DNA from: Argyresthia goedartella
Taxonomy: Eukaryota > Arthropoda > Insecta > Lepidoptera > Argyresthiidae
Direction of reading: 5' to 3'
NCBI GenBank assembly: GCA_949825045.1
Contig: OX463813.1
Coordinates: 2,108,001-2,172,000 of the forward strand
DNA length: 64,000 nt
Under the pieces are notes generated by a model. That model was not told the origin of the DNA, ran no database searches, and saw nothing but the letters and a program-made list of their open reading frames with translations. Within the stretch, counting starts at the first letter, position 1, and every line of letters begins with the position of its first letter. Shown piece after piece: positions 41,250 to 52,559 of the stretch. Both the position numbers and the translations under genes were made by a program.

Positions 41250-41670
41250 ATACAGGGTGAGAGTGGTTGTGCATAGAACTAGACCTATTAAATAAGATAC
41301 CTCTGAAAATTTAGAAATTTCCATCTGAGCAATTTAAAAAGCATGTTAAAGCGACATTGTCGAAAAAAAGGATATTACTATGTTCAAGATTACTTAAATG
41401 ACGAGACTGTATGGGGTTAATCTAGCTCAACATAGACTTAGCTGTTAATTTTTTTGTAATTGTTTTTCCTGCTTATTAATCATATAATAATTAAAATTTG
41501 TCATATTTGTATTAGTTAGCACAACCAATTTTTAAAAGAGATCTAAAAATCAATCTGTGGGAGTTCTACGCCCCTCTTCTCCCACAGTGGTCCAATGTAG
41601 AGAAGAGGCAAAAAATTTGGTTTGCTAAGTATATGTAAGTATCTACAGTAATAAAGTACTTGGACTTTAT
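41250..41670 (+). pseudogene. Jockey-like LINE 3' end (C-terminus plus 3' UTR)
   Basis: Encodes, with one frameshift in a run of A near 41365, FKKHVKATLSKK then YYYVQDYLNDETVWG and stop. The 3' UTR ends CTACAGTAATAAAGTACTT. The same tail recurs on minus at 43605-43935, 45826-46660 and 59262-59368. Confidence 0.6.
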
Positions 41671-41869
41671 AGAACTCCATTTTTCAGTGATAGGAGCGCG
41701 TTTTTTTCCTTACAACGTTTTTTATCACCGTTTGAACGTCTTCTTAAGGCTCTATATCGGTGAAATGGGCCACTGGATTCGTAGTGGTTCAAATTTTTGA
41801 CACAAGCATATTAAAACAGAGTCCATAACTGCTCACGCTGCAACATGGCTGTAACTACATGCCCTGCGG

Positions 41870-41945
41870 CAGAACAGACGAGTCGGCAGTGACCTTGCCT
41901 ACGAAGCCAGGGGTCCCGGGTTCTAGTCCCGGTGGGGGTATCTTA
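41870..41945 (+). mobile_element. SINE head fragment
   Basis: A box region ACGAGTCGGCAGTGACC and B box GGTTCTAGTCCC of the same tRNA-derived SINE; the body is missing, replaced by AT-rich sequence. Confidence 0.6.
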
Positions 41946-42023
41946 AAATATTTTTTTTGAATTAAAAAATAATCAGTGGTATTTGCAAAATAAATAAAAC
42001 GTACAAAATTTTCAAATTACAAT

Positions 42024-42230
42024 ATTAATAATAATACTTTGGACACTAATTACACACATTTATCAAGCCCCAAACTAGGATTCCCTGTATCTTAGGTACC
42101 AGACAACGATACTTATATAGCTAAATATTATACTTAGATAGATAAACAACCATGACTAGGGTACAAACATCCGTTCTCATCAAACAAATATTTGCCCCCA
42201 CCGGGACTCGAACCCGGGACCCTTCGTAGG
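42024..42230 (-). mobile_element. SINE, 5'-truncated
   Basis: Body, tail and B box (GGGTTCGAGTCCC) of the same SINE. The tRNA-like head is cut at 42230, so the A box is lost. Confidence 0.75.
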
Positions 42231-42936
42231 TCGGGTCGATCGAGTCTAAGCTGTATTAAGAAAGAGCCGAAATAAAGGAATCAAAGCGTAGAAAATTGAG
42301 CTTTTATCACGTGGAAGCCTCTACACTGTGCTTCTTACCGACTGCAGAATGGACTAATATACAAACCACATCGTTCAAATCTATTGCAAGAAATCCACCA
42401 GAAGTATCAAAGCTCTCTGACGAACCACACTGACGAATCGTTAGAACAACGTTGTGCACATCTTCAACCATAAAGCAATCGTTTCAATGGTGGTTTTACT
42501 CTGGCGGTTTTGGCATAGTGGACGTGGAGGCATAGTAATGAAATCAATTTGTCGATGACTACGAAACTCCAATTAAAAGAGGTTGTTTGGTTCCCGCTGT
42601 GTGCATAGATAGAGGTGCTCTTGGAATTCGGTTCGGTTTTTGCAAAAACAGTTATTGAACAAAACCTGCACGGACTGGTGTAATTTACCCAAAATATAGA
42701 TAACACAGCGTCATGCTTTTTCCCGTACGTGATGGCAGAGAGCCCATCGCCACAGTAATTGAGATATGAAGGTTTCGAAGTATGAGATACGAAGGAAATC
42801 GAACTAGGCTCATAGTAATCTCAACAAGGCTTGTGTTATGGATACCAGACGACGATATAATTAATAGAGATAAATACATAAGTTAATATATGGAAAACAT
42901 CCAAGACTAAGAAACAAATATTGATTCTGACATTAT
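42231..42936. other. No gene recognised
   Basis: Low-complexity to unique sequence. 42710-42800 resembles the repeat at 39870-40010 (TTTTTCCCGTACGTGATGGCAGAG). Short minus frames at 42464 and 42685 have no domain. Confidence 0.3.
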
Positions 42937-43178
42937 GACGAATGGCCGAATCGGCAGTGACCCTGCCTACGAATCCAAGGGTCCCGAGTTCGAGCCCTGG
43001 TGGAGGCAAATATTTGTTTGATGAGAACGAATGTTTGTACCCTATTCAAGGTTGTATATCTATCTAAGCATAATATTTATCTATATAAATATATGTATCG
43101 TTGACTAGTTCCCAAGATACAAGAAATCCTAGTTTGAAATCAATGCTTTTAAATAGTTTCCAAGGTATTATTATTATT
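42937..43178 (+). mobile_element. tRNA-derived SINE, diverged copy
   Basis: Full-length but older: A box TGGCCGAATCGG, B box GTTCGAGCCC, body and a TTATTATTATT tail. Confidence 0.75.
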
Positions 43179-43249
43179 CTCATCACACAAATATTGATAA
43201 TAATAATGATAGTAGTTTATTATTTTTATTAACATTTTTGTTGTTGTGC

Positions 43250-43400
43250 ACATAGTTCTACCTTTAGTTTATTTTTTACTCCTCTCCATTCTAGGTTTGC
43301 TGGAAGAAATCTCTTGTTAGAGATAACCTCGCTTTTGTACATTTCCTTTCCTTGATATTTCTTTTGTTTTTACAGTTTTGTGCAATAAAGTATATCTTCA
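43250..43400 (+). repeat. LINE 3' UTR fragment (TGTGCAATAAAG type)
   Basis: TTTGCTGGAAGAAATCTCTTG, CTCGCTTTTGTACATTTCC and TTTTGTGCAATAAAG follow the order of a common lepidopteran LINE 3' end; a relative lies at 61940-62160. Confidence 0.45.
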
Positions 43401-43404
43401 GAAA

Positions 43405-43490
43405 TTTTCCCTTGCCGGGAATCGAATCCAGGACCGTCAGCTTCCTAGGCAGGGTCACTATCCGCTAGGCTAAACCGGTCATCTTAACGA
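43405..43490 (-). mobile_element. Second tRNA-derived SINE family, fragment
   Basis: On the minus strand TAGCCTAGCGG (A box) and GGATTCGATTCCC (B box) about 45 bases apart. Different body from the main SINE. Confidence 0.5.
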
Positions 43491-43604
43491 TGATTGCCAT
43501 CAGAACATTCGTGTATTTTACGTACTCATCTCATTGGTAAATTATCAGCACTGACGATCGAACCTGTAATACCCATGTCACAGGCGAGCTTGTTCCTTTA
43601 AATT

Positions 43605-43935
43605 CTTTTCAATCTTTAATTTTACTTTTAAATTCCAAATTCCAAATATCTTTGCCACTTCTCTACATTGGACCACTATAGTCTCCTACAGGAAGAGCGT
43701 AGAAATTCCCATAGATTGATTTTTAGATCTCTTTTAAAAATTGCGTGTGCTTAACTAATACAAATATTATAATATGAATTATCATAATTCATAAGCAGGA
43801 ATAAATAATTACAAAATTATTAACAGCAAGGTCTGTGTTGAGCCAGATTAACTACATACAGTCCCGTCATTTAAGTAATCATGAACATTGTAATATCCCT
43901 TTTTCGACAAAGTCGCATTAACATTTACTTATTGT
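43605..43935 (-). pseudogene. Jockey-like LINE 3' end
   Basis: Same tail as 41250-41670 in reverse: ACTTAAATGACGGGACTG (C-terminal region), GCCACTTCTCTACATTGGACC near the 3' end. It keeps the uninterrupted AATACAAATATTATAATA junction that a TIR element splits at 45995 in another copy. Confidence 0.55.
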
Positions 43936-45200
43936 GTATAATCTGTTTACAGTGACAGACTGTTCTCCGAAGCAGGAATAGTACATTACTTCAGAGGGAA
44001 GAAAGTGACAGTTCCATACCGAGATTATGGCATTTGCGCCACGAGCTTGCGAGGGGCGCAAACCATTTGAGGTATGGAACTGTACTTTATCCTGAGGTAT
44101 GTATAGTGCTTTTTATTACACCTACGAGGAAAATTATAGACATAAATGCATCCATATTTTACAAAAAACACAAAGATAAATGCTAAATCAATCGAAGTTT
44201 TTGCGAAAATGCGCGGGCTTTTCCTTTTTTTATTCGCCCGTTTCTGGAGTAGGCTAAGATCATAAGGTCATGCAGCCACTTCTTCCGTGATTCCGCGCGT
44301 TTTATATACAAAAATAATTTCGTTTTTAATTTTCTGTATGCACCAAGGAGGTTGGTAACTGGTAAAAAAAAACTGTATGTGGCCAGTAACAATTTACTTG
44401 AAATTTAATTAGTAGACAGTTAAAGTCTCTTTGCAGTATGACTGCTGACAAAAAAAAAACCGGGTATGTAATGGAATTTCATACATACTTCCCACCCTTG
44501 GGTCGGAAGGATTTTCATACAAACTTCCATACCTTGGGATGAAAGGATTTGAAGGGCGGGATAAAGGCGTTTCTTCCCTCTAATTGGTATAATTAGTATG
44601 TATTTTCAGAGCAGGTGTGATAAAAATATAATTTATATGAAATAAAAATGAATCGGCTGCTACCAGCAAGGGAAGAAAGTTTTCCATTTTAGCACCACAA
44701 TTTGCATCTGATTAAAAGGTACAAATAAGAGCCAAGAATATATAATTTCTCACTGTAATGCAATATTTTTCATTGCAATTGTCAAAAATAGCTTGAGACC
44801 TGTTAAAAATAAAGCGATTCGCTCAATGTACTATAAAATGCAGATATTAATATTATCAACCTGATTAACAGTCCAACCACTGCAGTAATAACATTTTGTT
44901 ATTTGTAAATCTCTCCAAATCACTAATCAGGCTTGTGATTTCAAATGCACCGCAAATATCAGTGATATTCTACAAAATAAACAAACCTCAGCGAACATTG
45001 AGATATCGAGATTTAACATGAAATGTTATTTAGACGGCAGTAGATTTGTGAAATTGCAAATACAGAAATGCATCATTTGACCCGTTGGTCAGAATCTCAA
45101 TTCAATTTCTTAATTAATTGATTTCTAACAACTCTCCTGCCATGTAAGTTAGAGAATTCACCGTATTCGGACCGGGTGTACCTACCTTTGACGACACGAA
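43936..45200. other. No gene; palindromic repeat at about 44008-44085
   Basis: CAGTTCCATACC (44010) and GGTATGGAACTG (44072) form inverted arms around TTTGCGCC...GGGCGCAAA with the loop CACGAGCTTGCGAGG, like the GAGCCGAAGGCGAG loop of the 447 bp units. A 69-codon minus frame at 44183-44392 is basic and has no recognised domain. Confidence 0.35.
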
Positions 45201-45204
45201 TGGC

Positions 45205-45464
45205 CGATGTGCTGGTCGACTATGTTAGTTATATTTTCACGTAATGTTAAGATAAGTTGACGACCGTCACAGATAAGGTATATTTATATTCATCACGCAC
45301 TATGTCTTATGTACGTCATTAATAACATGTACCAACCTAGTATATAAGCTAGGATTTCCTATAATAAAATAAGTCTAGTATAGTCTAGTATTTTGCGCGC
45401 ATCTCAAGCCTTTTACTTTACTCCCTTAGATGTCGCTCATCCTTATAATTAATTGCCTCTGACA
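45205..45464 (+). repeat. Possible solo LTR
   Basis: A TGTTAGTTATATTTTC start near 45222, a TATATAAGCTAGG promoter-like box near 45341, AATAAAATAAG near 45364 and a possible ...CTGACA end near 45463. The promoter-then-polyA layout in about 240 bases suggests an LTR, but no partner and no clear target duplication are seen. Confidence 0.3.
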
Positions 45465-45469
45465 AATAC

Positions 45470-45745
45470 CTTGATATATAGAAAGTTGAAATTTTCACAG
45501 ACTGCTTATTTCTGTTATAGCAAAAAATAATTAATTACACGAGATTTTATCAATTAAAGGAGGTCCCCATACATTTTGAATATACCTGCCCCTGCGAATT
45601 ACCAAACCGAAATCTATAGGGACTGGTATGAAAACCCAGTTCGGGCATATATTTTTGTTTTTATTCTGTTATTTTTGAGTCCCGAAGTTTTTTACGATGG
45701 TACGGAACCCTTCGTGTGCAAATCAGACCCGCATTTGACCGAACT
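45470..45745 (+). repeat. Fragment of 'agggttccgta' repeat family (right half)
   Basis: GTTGAAATTTTCACAGA, GTCCCCATACA and GGTACGGAACCCTTCGTG occur in the same order as in 60738-61143. The 62-codon frame over it is not coding. Confidence 0.55.
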
Positions 45746-45825
45746 GTTAGTCGTACCCACATAACAAATAACGTGCAGAACAGTTAACATAAAATAAATT
45801 AAAGTTAGTAAATAAATGTATCAAA

Positions 45826-46660
45826 GTCAAAGTCAAAGTTCTTTATTACTGTAGATATTTACATATACTTAGCAAACGTCATTTTTTGCCTCTTCTCTAA
45901 ATTGGACCACTGTGGGAGAAGTAGGGCGTAGAAACTCCCACAGCTTGATTTATAGATCCCTTTGTAAAATTGGTTGTGCCTAACTAATACAAATTAGTAG
46001 TTTATGTGACTGATACATAATGGAGGGCATTAAAACTCGAGTTCGGCGAGTTTCACAATAATATCACTCACATATACTAGTTTATCTATACACATATCAT
46101 AAGCTATCTTTGATGTGTTCAAGAACCGCATGTTTGACCGGCATTATGGCATTGAGTTGTTTAGCTTGTTCTGTAGTACCAACTTCACAGACAAGCTAGG
46201 GGCGGCACGCAGGCGGGCGTCGGCGTTCGAAATTTAAATGTCATGATATGTAGAAAATTTACACATTATGGTCATAATGTTCAATATTCAGATAAGAAAT
46301 GAGTTTTTACAAAGTATTTTCACATTATGCTGATCGTAACGTGCGGTTTTTGGACGCAGTTAAGAGGGTTTATGATACGTGTGTAGATATTATTATATTA
46401 GTTATTATGATTAATAAGCAGGAACATATAATTACAAAATTAATAACACAGACGTGTTGAGCTACTTTAACCCCATACAGTCCCGTCATTTAAGTAATCT
46501 TGAACATTGTAATATCCCTTCTTCGACAAAGTAGCATTATCATGCTTTTTAAATTGCTCAAAGGGAAATTTCAAATCTCCAGAGGTATCTTGTTGTAGTA
46601 GAGAATGCACTCATCCTTGAAAGAATTGCTAACCTTTGCGAGTCTAAACCGGGGCGCCAC
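45826..46660 (-). pseudogene. Jockey-like LINE 3' end, split by a TIR element
   Basis: The 3' tail is at 45826-45995 (AAAGTCAAAGTCAAAG, ATTGGACCACTGTGGG) and resumes at about 46388 (TTATGATTAATAAGCAGG, CATTTAAGTAATCTTGAAC). The interruption is the composite hairpin/TIR element at 45996-46387. Comparison with 43605-43935 gives the empty site. Confidence 0.6.
45996..46387 (+). mobile_element. Hairpin/TIR element inserted in a LINE tail
   Basis: TAGTAGTTTATGTGACTG at the left, TGATACGTGTGTAGATA at the right, body as in the 447 bp units, with the hairpin arm partly deleted (AACTCGAGTTCGGCGAG). Shows that hairpin plus body move together as one ~390-450 bp element. TTA lies on both flanks and may be the target duplication. 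Confidence 0.65.
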
Positions 46661-47020
46661 TAGTCTGTGATTATTTGTTAGGAAACAGCTATCGCTAAGT
46701 TTAGAAAATGTTGCAAGGTTCATGCATACATTATATTTTTTTAAATTATTTAAAAAAAAAAAAGCTCTTTTAAGGAGTATGTTCGTTTTAAATTATATAT
46801 TGCTCAAATCGCTGCTTTCTGTATATTATAAAAAGTTTGAATATCCGCTGCTTTCCCCCAAAACAAGATAACATAGGATATTACACTATGAAAGTATGAT
46901 TGGTATTGATATTATAAGGATGACCTCCTTATATAAATATAAATGGAAAATATTTTATCTCCATAGCTTGATGGCTCTTGATGGCGATGGCTTAGCCCCT
47001 GATACGCAAAAGTCCCTAAT
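46661..47020. other. No gene recognised
   Basis: AT-rich unique-looking sequence with poly-A and poly-T runs. Confidence 0.3.
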
Positions 47021-47425
47021 AGTATTTTATGTGACTAATACATAATGAAGGGCATTAAGACTCAGGAGTTTTAATGCCTAAATATGTACCGTTACATACA
47101 CTAGTTCATCTACACACATATCATATGCTCTCTTTGATGTGTTTAGGAACCGCATGTTCGACCGGCATTGTGGCATTGATAATTGCTCTGCACTTGTTTA
47201 GCTTTTTCAGTGGTACCAACTTAATAGACAATCTAGGGGCGGCACGGCGGGCGTCAGCGTAGGATATTTGAATGTCATAATATGTCGAAATATTGATTCA
47301 TTATGGTCATAATGTATCAATATTCAGATAAGAAATGAGTTTTTACTAAGTAGGATATCATTATTATGCTGGTCGTAACGTGCGGTTTTTGGACGCAGTA
47401 AAGAGGGTTTATGATACGAGTGTAC
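47021..47425 (+). mobile_element. Hairpin/TIR element, diverged copy
   Basis: AGTATTTTATGTGACTAATAC at the left, a shortened hairpin (GACTCAGGAGTTTTAATGCC), body GTTCATCTACACACATATC, and a right end TATGATACGAGTGTACC. Confidence 0.65.
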
Positions 47426-47839
47426 CAAAAAATAAATAAATAAAGTCAATAATATGTCTATTCATAATCATCAAATTCAAAATTAAAAACATTTATCGAT
47501 TGCGTTTTCGCTAATTCAATCCGACCACATTGATTGAAACCCCTCACACACAAGTACCAGGAGAACAGAACAACGCCGGAGACAAAAGCAAATCAAGTGC
47601 ACTCCATCCCTAATTGACGTAGTACTCTCAAACAACTTGATCCAAATAATTGTACCACAAACCCTACCCAGCTTTATTGACTAGACGGTAAAGGCTATAG
47701 TCGGGAAAGCTAGAAAAAGAAAGAACAATGATGACTGGATTGCTTGCGAGTTGTCGGAACTGGAAGATCTGAAGTGGTTCATTAAAACTCATATTAAAAT
47801 GTATGTACCTGTGTAGTCATACAGCGAGCAACTTAAATA
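47426..47839. other. No gene recognised
   Basis: Unique-looking sequence; short frames only. Confidence 0.3.
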
Positions 47840-48262
47840 AAACGGCCAAGTGCGGTTGAACTGATGCACCGAGGATTCCACACAAACCGCATTTTTTCGT
47901 GAGGGAATTACAAACTTACGGTTTTAAGTTTTTAACTTGATTTGCGCTTTAAGACTTTCCTTCGTGCCAAATTTTATGATTCGAGGTCAACGGGAAGTTA
48001 GTTAAGTTAGCCTATAAATTTTAATTCCCTTGAGATTTGACTTTTGATTGCGTTGACCTTTAAGTAATTTTTTTAAAAATTTATGAAACTGCAGACTAGA
48101 GTTATCGATATTAATTTTAACTTGATGCTAGTTCCTCCACGCATTCCTGAGAAAAGTGATCTTAACAGACGGACGGACGATGAAGTTATCCTACGAGTAA
48201 AAGGATTACTTTTTTTCCTTTTAAGGAACTTTTCCTTTTTACATGGGACCCTAAAAAAGAGG
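47840..48262 (-). repeat. 'agggttccgta' repeat family, older reverse copy
   Basis: GGCCAAGTGCGGTTGAACTG at one end, CAGACGGACGGACGA in the middle and GGGACCCTAAAAAAG at the other: the family order of 60738-61143 reversed. Confidence 0.55.
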
Positions 48263-48294
48263 AATTATTATTTCTAACGGTGGTGCATCTTAAG

Positions 48295-48400
48295 GTCAAA
48301 TTCAAAGTCAGAATGTTTTTATTATATCAACTCGTATTTATATGTTCTTAGTAAACTTAACTTTTTGCCTCGTCTCTAGATTGGATAAATGTGGGAGAAG
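48295..48400 (-). repeat. LINE 3' tail fragment
   Basis: AAATTCAAAGTCAGAATG, TTTTTGCCTCGTCTCTAGATTGG: the last 100 bases of the Jockey-like tail. Confidence 0.45.
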
Positions 48401-48659
48401 AAGTTATGTTTGTTTTAATCTGTTTAAATGGAAGGGTATTTATTTGTATATTTGTAGGTGTACAACGAATTGGAAATAGTCTGTAATGTTATGTATTAAA
48501 CTATATTAATAAATAAATATAACAAGCAAAACGGTATATTTTTTTTTGTTTCATTGTGCCTTTATGGGAAAAAGGCGTGACGCTATGTTAAAATAATAAT
48601 AAAATAAACTATTTTCCTAGCCGGTAATCAAACCGGCCGATTTAATTTACATCCTGTAT

Positions 48660-48930
48660 TATAATACTATTTGATAAAGTTGCTACTAAGGATCCATTTC
48701 TGGGAAGTAATGGCATATGAAAAAAGTTGAAAGTGTTCATTTTCTAAAAAAAAACTCATTTGAAACTGGTTACAAAGCATGTTTTACCCATTCATTTCGA
48801 GCTTGCCGTCGCTGATCGGTACAAAGTGACGTCACAGGGATCTATTCTTACCGTTGACAAAAAAGTTGTAATTGGTGGTGGCGGGATAGGAGAATAGGTC
48901 CCTAATAAAAACTTAAAAAACTCAAAACTC
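48660..48930 (+). repeat. Unnamed repeat, paired with 54300-54680 (inverted)
   Basis: AAGGATCCATTTCTGGGAAG, TTCATTTCGAGCTTGCCGTC and GCTGATCGGTACAAA recur in reverse orientation around 54390 and 54640, about 200 bases longer there. Non-coding. Confidence 0.5.
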
Positions 48931-49099
48931 AAATAATGTACTAATTATAATATTTTATTTATTTCAGACAATTAAGGTCCATAGTTATATACTAGTTATT
49001 AAGATAATTTAAAAATATTACGATGCTATAATCTGGGTATGGAGCTGCACCCAATGTCGCAGCATTGGGGAGTCCCACCTGTCTATGAACACATTCAGC

Positions 49100-49460
49100 A
49101 TCCCGTTACTGCCGCCGCGCAGGCGGGCGAGTGCAGAGGAGCTCCGTTTTCTCATTATTGCGTAGAAGTCATCCGTGCGCGTCTCTGTCTGCGAACATCC
49201 CCGAAGCGTGCCGGAAGCATTGGATCTCCACGACAGCTACAACAGGACCCTTTGCGGCTGCCGTGTTGTTATATTGGACACGCAGGTCGCTGTATGCCCG
49301 CTTTGTATAGTCGACCCACAGACTGCAAGTGTAATATGATTGGCAGTAGGCTTTAAAAACGTAATTTTGACTGCATTTGTACACTTTGCAAATCTGCGGG
49401 CCAATATATTACATCGGACAGCCAGCGACCTGCGTTCCCTCTCAATGTCCATGTTGTCTT
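49100..49460 (-). pseudogene. LINE ORF2 C-terminal fragment
   Basis: Same family as 5936-6249: MDIERERRSLAVRCN, ILARRFAKC in one frame, then KAYCQSYYTCSLWVDYT and RAYSDLRVQYNN in another, with an insertion before HASGMFADRD. A frameshift near 49370 breaks it. The 105-codon plus frame over it is a shadow. Confidence 0.65.
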
Positions 49461-49559
49461 TTAGATCGTTCGTGCATATTGCAAGTAGGCAAAATAAAAA
49501 TATAAAAATAAATCAAATATGATCACGTAAACTAGTGAGTACATAACTGATTATGGTTT

Positions 49560-50000
49560 GAGTGTGAAAAAGGAAATGTTGCAAAGGAAAAAGAAACTCC
49601 AGTGACTCTACCAGTGCTTCGCAAATACGAAACTCTACGGGGATGTATTTTTTTTAATTTTTGTCATATATTTTTTTTGCTAAATTTTGATATAAAAATG
49701 ATCTAATCTTATGACAATATTATAACGTCGTATCCATAAGTGCCAATAACATGTCTTAAAATAAAAACCTAACAAAATAAATAAATAAAGCACAAAGACA
49801 AGCTGTAATGGACATAACTTATGAGAAATCAGACTGGACCAGTCCATCGAAGCAGCACCCGTTCAAGAGCATGACTTGTGCACCAGCCATTACTCCCCTC
49901 GCAATATTTGAGGGAGGGGAGCAACCCGCTACACAGAGCCACCGCAAGAAAATACATTTAAGTGAGCATGACCATAAACTCTGGTTTCTTGTTAACAGAC
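49560..50000 (-). repeat. Repeat pieces flanking the LINE fragment
   Basis: 49560-49810 matches 37986-38264 in reverse; 49870-50000 matches 5800-5930 in reverse. The same two repeats thus accompany the same LINE family at both loci. Confidence 0.5.
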
Positions 50001-50399
50001 TTGTATTCTACGTTTAAACTAATAAATTGTTATGAGTCGCCCTACATAGCAATTTTATACACTTAACTATATTACCAGACTATTATTCTCTTGTATACCA
50101 CCAGCATTAGCTAACGCCACTTTTCCGCCATAGGTTTTAAATTTTATTACCATGGCATAAAGTTTAAAATCTGACACGTCCCAAGTACTGTCGGTTTTGA
50201 AAGATAAATATATTATTGCATATGTAAAAGTTACGTTGAATCATATTATCATTATCAGCTTGGGGCATTTAGGCTATGCAGTTTTATCTTTAACATAGTC
50301 ATTAATAGTGTAATAGGCTTTCTTTGTGAGATTAGCCTTAATAAATGTTTTAAGCCTTTGCATGGGCAATTTATCAATTACCTCTGGTAATTTATTATA

Positions 50400-51580
50400 A
50401 AATTCCCTTAAATGAACCATTAACCTACTGCAACCGAAATCTAGGTACTTTAGGTTTATTTTTATTTCTAGTGTTGAAATTCAATTCATCGCAATTTTCG
50501 ACAAATATGTTAATATTTTCAGAACGTACAATAAGTTTTCATACATCCATTGACAAGCCACTGTAAAAATATTGATCTTCTTAAATCGTTCCCGGAGAGA
50601 ATCGCGGGATTCCATATTATATATGGAACGAATTGCTCTCTTCTGAGCACAAATAACGATTGTATATCTGCGGTTTTACCCCATAACAGAATGCCATAGG
50701 ACATAATGCTGTAAACGTAACTGAAATTTACTAATTTTGCAGTGGTTTCATCAGTAAACTGTCTAATTTTTCGCACAGCAAAAGCTGCAGAGCTTACTCT
50801 TCCAGCTATATACGATGTTTGAGGACCCCACTGCAATTGTGAATCTAGATTAATACCCAAGATTATAGTCGACTGTACCAGGTCTAAAGGCTCGTCATTC
50901 ATTAAAATACTTAAAGTGGGATACCTTCCGACATTGGATAGCGAGAATTTTACACATTTGTTTTTTTTAGAGTTTAACACTAAATTATTCGTAGTAAACC
51001 ACTAGCGTGATTGCTTTGTTAACATCGTCAAAATTGTTCTGGATTCTGTCAATCTGAAAAATAAGTGAAGTATCATCAACAAACAAAACAATATTACATA
51101 AGTTTTTTACAAAAAAGGCAAGATCGTTAATATACACCAAAATCAAGAACGGGCCCAATGTTGCACCTTGAGGGTCACTCATTGAGACGAGAGATCGAGA
51201 TGACCTCTCTCCATTCACATCAACTTTCTGGATTATATTACTAAGATAAGAGAAGACAAGTTTGAGAGCTTTCTCCTGAACTCCGTATTGCTTTAATTTA
51301 CAAATTAACATTTCGTGACTAACGCAATCAAATGAAATTTCCAAATTTCACAGAAGACACCAATTGGATCTTGTGACTTCTCCCAAGTATCAAAGATATG
51401 CTTAAAAAACCTTATCCCTGCATCTGTAGTGGAACGTCCTTTAGTGAAGCCATATTGCTTACTATGGAACAGTCTGTTTATTTTAAAATGTAACTGGCTT
51501 AAGATTATGTTTTCAAATATTTTACTTAGAGCGGGCAGTATTGATATTGGTCTGTTGTTAGTCGGATCATTTTATTGCCG
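50400..51580 (-). pseudogene. Jockey-like LINE RT fragment
   Basis: From 51580 downward: LFHSKQYGFTKGRSTTDAG and HIFDTWEKSQDP, then after a frameshift near 51344 the RT core FDCVSHEMLICKLKQYGV, DPQGATLGPFLILVYIND and FVDDTSLIF (normally FADD, so one residue changed). Another break near 50983 precedes the C-terminal part SIMSYGILLWGKT. Several frameshifts; no activity expected. Confidence 0.75.
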
Positions 51581-52180
51581 GACTTATAAAGAATAGTATG
51601 TATTTACTAGTATTTAGTAAGATCAGCTTCCTGCACATTTACTTTGTAGTCTAGTTAAGCACTAACATTGACAATATTGATGATGAAGATGGATGAATAT
51701 ACCAGGTTGAATTAACATAGTTAGTTACAGTTTGTCCATTGATTCACTGCCAAAAACTTATTAAGCAGTGACTTATAAGATTTTTTTAAATCGTTTATTA
51801 GACTCCTGTCACCGAAAACCATATTTATTCCAATGATAATAATGTTTTATAACTTTTCCTAAAAATATTTAAAAAAATGTTAACGTAGCACACATATATT
51901 TTTATGGCATTAATTGGTTTTACATATTAAAAGTACTAAGGTGTTGTGAGGCCGCGTCTACCCTGAATAGTGCTGTTGAATAAAATGTTCACGCTACGTT
52001 TGATGTAATATTGCTGGACGATTTATGTAAAGCCATTTAACCATGGGATTTATATTATATCAGATGTATTTTTTTTTGGCCTGCCATGTTTTTTCTTCAA
52101 GCCCGCTTAAACTGTGGGTATAATATATATCACATCTAAGACAAAAATAAACACAAAAATCACGTGTCGTATTATATACC

Positions 52181-52212
<32 letters not shown>

Positions 52213-52559
52213 TAAAAGCTCTGGATGTAATACATATTTATCCCATAGTGAGAAATGAGATAGATGATAGTATGATCATTTATTGTAAATATTAATTTTG
52301 CTAACATATTTATTTAATTTCAGTTTTCAGAAGATGAATAATAACTCCTTAATTAAATACTATAACAATCTCTTTAGGTTATATCATGCTGCATCTACTT
52401 ATGTGAAGTCATCGGATATGTCGTCCTCATCATCTTCATCGTCACTTACATCTTGGATATTTATAATGAAACGTTCTGTAAGATCGTCCATAAGATGGTT
52501 GATCTTTTGCATTACTATATAACAGTTACTATAAATAAAACGATTACTATTCGCTATTA
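51581..52559. other. No gene recognised
   Basis: AT-rich intergenic sequence. A (TCATCT)-like serine-rich frame at 52298 and a (AATA)n tract near 52180-52215 are not convincing genes. Confidence 0.3.

Noticed and set aside
49039..49356. 105-residue plus-strand Cys-rich protein
   Set aside because: Opposite strand of a recognisable LINE ORF2 tail.
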